This document shows, piece after piece, positions 59,530 through 64,000 of a stretch of 64,000 nucleotides of DNA. The DNA is from Leptospira wolffii serovar Khorat str. Khorat-H2. Its GTDB lineage: Bacteria > Spirochaetota > Leptospiria > Leptospirales > Leptospiraceae. The notes beneath the pieces are model-generated. The model was not told where the DNA came from. It made no database searches and saw only the letters and a list, made by a program, of their open reading frames with translations. Each line of letters begins with the position of its first letter. The stretch's first letter is position 1. The position numbers and the translations under genes are program-made. The stretch lies in NCBI RefSeq assembly GCF_000306115.2, contig NZ_AKWX02000020.1, positions 558,001-622,000 of the forward strand. The letters are read 5' to 3'.

Positions 59530-60108
59530 ATGAACCGAGTCAGACTCATGAATCTCCTGAATTCATTCGTCAGAGTTGCTCTGGCCGGTATCTTATTGAT
59601 GCCGGCGTATCTTTTCTCCGAAGAGAACCGACCTAGTTTCCAGTCCAATAAAGCAGCCAGGGCCCTAGTTTCTTTCCGTACCGAAAAGGCGGCAGGAGTC
59701 CTGTTTGGAGACCTGGATTCTCTCCGTAATCGTTATACTCTAACAGATCCGCAACTTGAACGCATCGCTAAGCTGAATCGTAGATTCAAGAGTGAGCATG
59801 AAAGATGGCTCCGCCTTTTATCTCCGAAACAAGTGGAACTCGAACTTTTACTAATGGACGAAAATCCAGATCTGGTAAAAGTCAGGCTGCTTGTTCATGC
59901 GATTGGAAGGTATACATCCGAAATCCGGATGAACCAAATCGCGCACCGGCTAGCGATCGAAAGGGTCTTAACTTCAGAGCAGAGAAAAAAGGGGAAGGAA
60001 AGGGAAACCGTCACCCTACCCGAGGAGCATAGGGAAGCTCCCGGGTTCCCCTTGAACTTGTTCGTTCCCGAAAGAATTATTCTGCCCCTACCGGGCATTC
60101 TCCGATAA
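59530..60108 (+). CDS. Periplasmic Spy/CpxP-like LTxxQ protein
   Basis: 192 residues with a signal peptide (FVRVALAGILLMPAYLFS). The mature part is helical and contains two LTxxQ motifs, LTDPQ near 77 and LTSEQ near 148, separated by a long basic amphipathic helix region (LERIAKLNRRFKSEHERWLRLLSPKQVELELLLMDENPDL), the architecture of Spy/CpxP/ZraP periplasmic stress sensors and chaperones. It is first in a unit with an ECF sigma factor and a one-span membrane protein, so it may be the periplasmic input. Second possible start at 59548. Confidence 0.75.
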   Translation: MNRVRLMNLLNSFVRVALAGILLMPAYLFSEENRPSFQSNKAARALVSFRTEKAAGVLFGDLDSLRNRYTLTDPQLERIAKLNRRFKSEHERWLRLLSPKQVELELLLMDENPDLVKVRLLVHAIGRYTSEIRMNQIAHRLAIERVLTSEQRKKGKERETVTLPEEHREAPGFPLNLFVPERIILPLPGILR

Positions 60109-60119
60109 GGAAGACAAAA

Positions 60120-60632
60120 ATGGATCAAAAGGAATTTGCGGGTCTAATCGAAACAACCAAGCATATCGTGCTTTCTGCGATTAAAAAGAATTTATACGAG
60201 GAGTTTTACGACTCCATCGACGATGTGGTTCAGGAAACTTATATTCGCGCCTATAAAAGTTTGGCGGCCAATAAGTTTCGGGGAGATTCTTCCCACAGCA
60301 CTTGGTTGTATACTATCGCAAGAAACGAATCCCTCAGGATGAACCAAAAACGCATGCGTCAGGCAAATCTTGCAATGCGTTTGAAGGAAAAAGTCACCCA
60401 GGACTCCATTCTCAATCCTAGAGAGGAATTCGAGGAAAGAGGTTTGGAGTTGGAGATCCAGGATTTGATTTCGAATCTACCTTGGAAGTATAAGTCCGTA
60501 CTCGCTCTTGTATCCGAAGGTTATAAGGAACAACAGATCGCTCAGAAATTGGGAATCCCCGAAGGAACCGTTAAATCCCGTTCCTTCCGAGGAAAGCAGA
60601 TGTTAAAGAAGCTTTTCTATCAGGAGACTTAA
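60120..60632 (+). CDS. ECF-family RNA polymerase sigma factor
   Basis: 170 residues with sigma region 2 (YDSIDDVVQETYIRAYKSLA, FRGDSSHSTWLYTIARNESLRMNQ, about 29-75) and region 4 (ISNLPWKYKSVLALVSEGYKEQQIAQKLGIPEGTVKSRSFRGKQMLKKLF, about 118-167). It directs polymerase to a small regulon of envelope genes, inferred from its neighbours. It lies 11 bases after the Spy-like gene and 12 before the one-span membrane protein. Confidence 0.94.
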   Translation: MDQKEFAGLIETTKHIVLSAIKKNLYEEFYDSIDDVVQETYIRAYKSLAANKFRGDSSHSTWLYTIARNESLRMNQKRMRQANLAMRLKEKVTQDSILNPREEFEERGLELEIQDLISNLPWKYKSVLALVSEGYKEQQIAQKLGIPEGTVKSRSFRGKQMLKKLFYQET

Positions 60633-60644
60633 GAACCTAAGTTT

Positions 60645-61028
60645 ATGGAAGATAAGAATAGGGAAAAGTTGGACCAAGAAATTTTCCGTAGGTTGGAAAG
60701 CTACGATTGGAGTAATAGTATCTCCGAAAAAGTGATCCGTACCCGCAGAATTTCTTTGGTTCGACGTTTTTTAACCATATCCTTCGGTGGAGCGTTAATC
60801 GGCTTCTTGGGAGTCTCTTCCTTTTGGGTACAACCCCAAGGAGAATCCGAGTCGGGCGATTGGCAGGTTTGGGTGGAAGAGCAGATCGAAGGCACTTTCG
60901 AGGATGCCGAAACGAGTATGCAAACACCCGAATTAACTCAGGACGAATCTACTGCGGAGTTACCGACTCATTCTAATCTAATGGATGTGGATTCTTTAAT
61001 AGAAACATCTTTCGAACGTAGGCAATGA
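60645..61028 (+). CDS. Putative anti-sigma factor (single membrane span)
   Basis: 127 residues: a cytoplasmic N-terminal helix-rich part (about 1-42, EKLDQEIFRRLESYDWSNSISEKVIRTRRISLVRRF), one membrane helix (ISFGGALIGFLGVSSFWV) and an acidic periplasmic tail. No ZAS His-Cys motif is visible. The topology and its place directly after the ECF gene make an anti-sigma role likely, but this is inference. Confidence 0.6.
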   Translation: MEDKNREKLDQEIFRRLESYDWSNSISEKVIRTRRISLVRRFLTISFGGALIGFLGVSSFWVQPQGESESGDWQVWVEEQIEGTFEDAETSMQTPELTQDESTAELPTHSNLMDVDSLIETSFERRQ

Positions 61029-61091
61029 GTTTTTCCGGAGTATTCTTCGGAAACCTCTTGCTCCTATAGCGACCGATACATAGAATTGCGG

Positions 61092-61139
61092 CTTGGGATT
61101 GGTTGGGTGATCAATCCAAGAAGGCGCTCGATTTCGAGC
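61092..61139. repeat. Two adjacent hairpins upstream of the P450 gene
   Basis: An imperfect stem (CTTGGGATTG with CAATCCAAG, one bulge) is followed directly by GCTCGA-TT-TCGAGC. They fill the space just before the P450 ribosome site (AGGAG) and may be a terminator for the ECF unit or a regulatory leader. Confidence 0.35.
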
Positions 61140-61152
61140 CAGGAGCAATACC

Positions 61153-62529
61153 GTGCTTTCCCTCCAAGAAAATACGACGGTTTCGGTCGGTAAAAGAAAG
61201 TTAAATCTTCCGCCGGGAGTTTTCGGACTACCCGCACTACGTTATTTGTCCTTACTGGCAAAGAATCCTATCGAATTCTTCCGATTGATGAATCGAAAAT
61301 TCGGTAAAACCGTTCGTTTCGGTATACGAAGAATCCCTTTTCACCTCATTACCCAACCGGAAGATATACGAAGGGTACTCCAAGAAAACAGTCAGAACTA
61401 TCATAAAGGCGTTTTTTATAAGGAATTGGGAAGAATTCTCGGACAAGGTCTACTCAACAGCGAGGGAGAATTTTGGAAGAAGCAAAGAAAGCTGATCCAA
61501 CCTTCGTTTCATAGGCAAAGAATCTCCGAATTCGTAGAAATCATGGGGGACGAAACCGAGAAGATGCTTTCTCGATGGAGGTCCTCTTCTCCCGTTTCTT
61601 TGGATATTTCCAAGGAGATGATGCGACTTACATTTGCGATCGTCGGTCGGACCCTTTTTCGGACCGAAGTGGAAAGTTACGCAAGTAGAATCGAAGCGGC
61701 TTTGAAGGTCGCTTTGGAACTAACGACAAGGAGAATCACGAGACTCTTTCCTTTACCTTTTCATTGGCCTACTCCGGAGAACCGGAGATTGAAGAAAGCT
61801 CTTTTGGAAATGCATTCGGTTGTGGAGGAATTGATCGAACAACGTAAGAAGAATCCTTCCAACGATTTGATTTCCATGTTGCTCGAAGTTCGGGATGAGG
61901 AGACCGGAGAAAGAATGAGCGAGTCTCAGGTTAGGGACGAGGCGATTACCATTCTCTTGGCCGGACATGAAACCACTGCGAACGCTCTTTCTTGGGCGTT
62001 CTATTTACTCACTCAAAACCCGGACGTATATGCAAAAATCAAAGCGGAAGCGGAGGAGGTATTGGGGAACAAGGCACCCGGTCTGGAAGACATTCAAAAA
62101 CTTTCATATACTCGTAAGGTCGTGGATGAGACGTTAAGAATGTACCCGCCCGCTTGGGTCATAGAAAGAACGGCAATGGGGCCTGACCAAGTCGGCGGCT
62201 ATGATGTTCCTGCGGGAACCAATATCTCGATTTGTATCTTCAACGTTCATAGGGATCCGGATTTTTGGGAGAACCCCGATCGTTTTGATCCGGATCGTTT
62301 CGACGAGGAGCGCTCCGCAAATCGTCCGAAATATGCCTATTTGCCTTTCGGAGGAGGGCCAAGGATTTGCATCGGCAATATTTTTGCCTTAACGGAGGCC
62401 GCTTTGGTCTTGGCGATGGTGGTAAAAAATAGCCGTTTCGATTTAGATTCTAAGGTTCCTGTGGTTATGGAGCCTTTAGTCACATTAAGACCGAAGTATG
62501 GAATTCGGTTGAACGTACTTTCCACTTGA
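61153..62529 (+). CDS. Cytochrome P450
   Basis: 458 residues, GTG start with AGGAG 8 bases upstream. The heme ligand motif FGGGPRICIGN is near residue 400, the I-helix is ILLAGHETTANALSWAFY, and ExxR is VDETLRMYPPAW. No membrane anchor is visible, so a soluble monooxygenase. These features and the PERF-like FDPDRFDEERS are closest to CYP102/CYP4-type long-chain fatty-acid or alkane hydroxylases, so a lipid substrate is suggested. No dedicated ferredoxin or reductase is adjacent. Confidence 0.95.
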   Translation: MLSLQENTTVSVGKRKLNLPPGVFGLPALRYLSLLAKNPIEFFRLMNRKFGKTVRFGIRRIPFHLITQPEDIRRVLQENSQNYHKGVFYKELGRILGQGLLNSEGEFWKKQRKLIQPSFHRQRISEFVEIMGDETEKMLSRWRSSSPVSLDISKEMMRLTFAIVGRTLFRTEVESYASRIEAALKVALELTTRRITRLFPLPFHWPTPENRRLKKALLEMHSVVEELIEQRKKNPSNDLISMLLEVRDEETGERMSESQVRDEAITILLAGHETTANALSWAFYLLTQNPDVYAKIKAEAEEVLGNKAPGLEDIQKLSYTRKVVDETLRMYPPAWVIERTAMGPDQVGGYDVPAGTNISICIFNVHRDPDFWENPDRFDPDRFDEERSANRPKYAYLPFGGGPRICIGNIFALTEAALVLAMVVKNSRFDLDSKVPVVMEPLVTLRPKYGIRLNVLST

Positions 62530-62575
62530 CCCTATTTTTCCCGGTCGGAATCCTTCTTCCAGGGGGAATTCGACC

Positions 62576-63553
62576 GTGGAAAAGATGATCAAAAAACGCA
62601 TCGACCAGGTTAAGGAGAAAGGGCACCAACGACTGACCGTTCTTCTCATTCCTCACGGTTTCGATAAATCCTTTCACTTTCAGATTTCCATATTCACGAT
62701 CTTCTTTTTAGTCGGTCTGCTATTTGCCATCGTAGGAATCGCAGTCCTCGGAATCGTAAAATATAATAATACAAGAATCCAGATCAACGCCCTCGCTTCC
62801 GTTTACGGAAAATACTTCGACGAGTACATCGAATACAGCGAGAATTTGGGAGATATCCGAGACGACTTCACTAGTCTTACGGAAAATCTACAGGAGATTC
62901 ATTCTTTAGTGGATGGAGAATCGGAAGAACTTCTGAAACTTCCGGAAGAATCCGACTCCGAAGATTTAGCGAATAACGAACTGAAATTGGAAGAGGCGGC
63001 GGACAAAGACCTGATGTTGGGAAGATCCTATCTTTCCGAGATTTACGGATATCGCTCCGTACGAGTCGCAATGGATAAGAATCGCGCTCTCGTGGATTCT
63101 GTTTTCGATTTCTTAGATACTAGATACGGTATTATGAATTCTCTGCCATTCGGAGAACCTTTGATGTCTTATAACCTGACCTCTTATTACGGAATGAGAA
63201 GGTCTCCCACTTTCGGATACATGGAATTCCATGACGGTGTGGATTTGGCGAACGTGCCGGGAACTCCTATCTATGCAACTGGAGACGGAAAAGTATATCG
63301 AGCCATTTACTCTCCTCGAGGATACGGAAATCATATCGTGCTCGCTCACGCAAACGGATACTATAGTCTCTACGGTCACTGCACTAGACTGCTCGTGAGA
63401 GAAGGGGACTCCGTCCACAAAAACCAGATGATCGGAACCGTGGGTGCGACAGGAAACGTAACCGGACCTCACGTACATTACGAAGTATGGATAGGAGAAT
63501 CCAATCGGACCGATCCTATGGATTATATGAAAGTTGGACTAGGGCAATACTGA
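62576..63553 (+). CDS. M23-family peptidase (LytM domain)
   Basis: 325 residues, GTG start. One N-terminal membrane segment (IFTIFFLVGLLFAIVGIAVLGIV) with a coiled region (about 65-150), then a LytM domain: FHDGVDLANVPGTPIYATGDGKV (zinc His and Asp near 219 and 223) and TGPHVHYEVWIGE (zinc HxH near 300-302). All metal ligands are present, so it is likely an active peptidoglycan endopeptidase anchored to the inner membrane with its domain in the periplasm. Confidence 0.95.
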   Translation: MEKMIKKRIDQVKEKGHQRLTVLLIPHGFDKSFHFQISIFTIFFLVGLLFAIVGIAVLGIVKYNNTRIQINALASVYGKYFDEYIEYSENLGDIRDDFTSLTENLQEIHSLVDGESEELLKLPEESDSEDLANNELKLEEAADKDLMLGRSYLSEIYGYRSVRVAMDKNRALVDSVFDFLDTRYGIMNSLPFGEPLMSYNLTSYYGMRRSPTFGYMEFHDGVDLANVPGTPIYATGDGKVYRAIYSPRGYGNHIVLAHANGYYSLYGHCTRLLVREGDSVHKNQMIGTVGATGNVTGPHVHYEVWIGESNRTDPMDYMKVGLGQY

Positions 63554-63566
63554 CTTCCTAGTCCAA
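63534..63566 (+). terminator. Hairpin over the peptidase stop codon
   Basis: TTGGACTAGG and CCTAGTCCAA are perfect 10-base arms around 13 bases containing the TGA stop. No T-run follows, so it may end transcription weakly or protect the mRNA end. A second small hairpin, GGATCT-TACAC-AGATCC, follows at 63572-63588. Confidence 0.5.
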
Positions 63567-63653
63567 GTTCCGGATCTTACACAGATCCAAAGATACTCAC
63601 TTTAACAATCAGATCCGAAAGGAAACTCGTGTTCTAAACAGGAGTAGAAAGAT

Positions 63654-64000
63654 ATGCCGAAAAAAACTCCCGCTCCCGCAAAAAAATCGACCCGATCCAA
63701 AAAAGAAAAGGAAGCGCCGAAGGCCGCCGTCGTTTCCAAAGATCTTCCTACCGACTCGAAGCAGGCTCAAAAAGAAATGCGGGTCTTGGAGGAAAAAATA
63801 CGGCACCATCAATATTTATATTATGTAAAGAATAAGACAGAAATCTCCGACTACGATTTCGATCATTTATTCAAAAGACTCCAAGCCTTGGAGGAAAAAT
63901 TTCCCGAACTGATGGATCCCGCAAGCCCTACGTTGAGCGTGGGATCGGATCTGGATAAGGATTTTCAAAAGTTCACCCATAAACTTCCCGTTTTATCTTT
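63654..64000 (+). CDS. ligA: NAD-dependent DNA ligase, N-terminal part
   Basis: The frame runs from ATG 63654 (AGGAG 10 bases upstream) off the window end without a stop, giving the first 115 residues. After a Lys/Pro/Ala-rich extension of about 40 residues comes the adenylation-domain opening: EEKIRHHQYLYYVKNKTEISDYDFDHLFKRLQALEEKFPEL and DPASPTLSVGS, the LigA Ia domain. The KxDG lysine lies beyond the window. Confidence 0.9.
   Translation, partial: MPKKTPAPAKKSTRSKKEKEAPKAAVVSKDLPTDSKQAQKEMRVLEEKIRHHQYLYYVKNKTEISDYDFDHLFKRLQALEEKFPELMDPASPTLSVGSDLDKDFQKFTHKLPVLS

Overview
The window looks like core chromosome of a Leptospira species. The best markers are a close match to the leptospiral OmpA-like surface lipoprotein Loa22 (49641-50207), a tmRNA whose tag reads ANNELALAA, a lone 5S rRNA gene with no 16S or 23S beside it (rRNA genes are scattered in leptospires), many short spirochaete-type lipobox proteins, and several large proteins I recognise only as leptospiral orphans. 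Base composition looks mid-40s %GC by eye, which would suit a higher-GC subclade better than L. interrogans or L. biflexa; this is not a species call.

Layout. 1-5.9 kb: end of an outer-membrane barrel, a small [2Fe-2S] protein, a glutathione peroxidase-OhrR peroxide-response pair with a palindromic operator, two lipoproteins, and a fusion of glycerol-3-phosphate dehydrogenase with a PlsB-like acyltransferase. 5.9-8.2 kb (minus): PurT and a GH18-like protein. 8.2-13.6 kb (plus): fructosamine-kinase-like protein, TetR, rhomboid protease, an oversized MDR dehydrogenase, a Nudix hydrolase and a nitrilase-fold protein without its cysteine. 13.6-18 kb: lipoprotein and EcsC-like protein (minus), prfA, and a long cystathionine gamma-synthase-like enzyme. 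18-22.9 kb: membrane protein, lipoprotein hydrolase, TetR and a MASE1 histidine kinase. 23-28.7 kb: pabB-pabC fusion, thpR, aat, a lysine-rich exported protein and a long-chain acyl-CoA synthetase.

28.7-36 kb: a metallo-beta-lactamase-fold protein with degraded metal sites, ssrA with a duplicated 3' end (probable integration scar), patatin, TMEM220-like protein, an AT-rich orphan lipoprotein, a zinc-ribbon class III cyclase and an AvtA-like aminotransferase. 36-49.6 kb: a 780-residue orphan membrane protein with an Fpg-like glycosylase, the 5S gene, then the conserved rpmH-rnpA-yidD-yidC-jag-mnmE block (rnpA has no ATG, GTG or TTG at its conserved start), malic enzyme, a 700-residue orphan protein and fumC. 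49.6-53 kb: loa22, an RluA-type pseudouridine synthase, a DUF1232 protein, an inositol-monophosphatase-like protein and an SMR exporter. 53-59.3 kb: a tightly overlapping four-gene glycosyltransferase operon divergent from a GDP-6-deoxymannose reductase, which suggests D-rhamnose glycan synthesis, plus a SanA-like protein. 59.5-64 kb: a Spy-like/ECF sigma/putative anti-sigma unit, a cytochrome P450, an M23 peptidase and the start of ligA.

There is no CRISPR array, intact insertion sequence, prophage or tRNA, and no gene-free stretch exceeds about 300 bases. The most unusual points are the duplicated tmRNA end, the non-canonical rnpA start in frame with rpmH, the GpsA-PlsB fusion, the set of proteins that keep an enzyme fold but lose catalytic residues, and the ECF/Spy unit.
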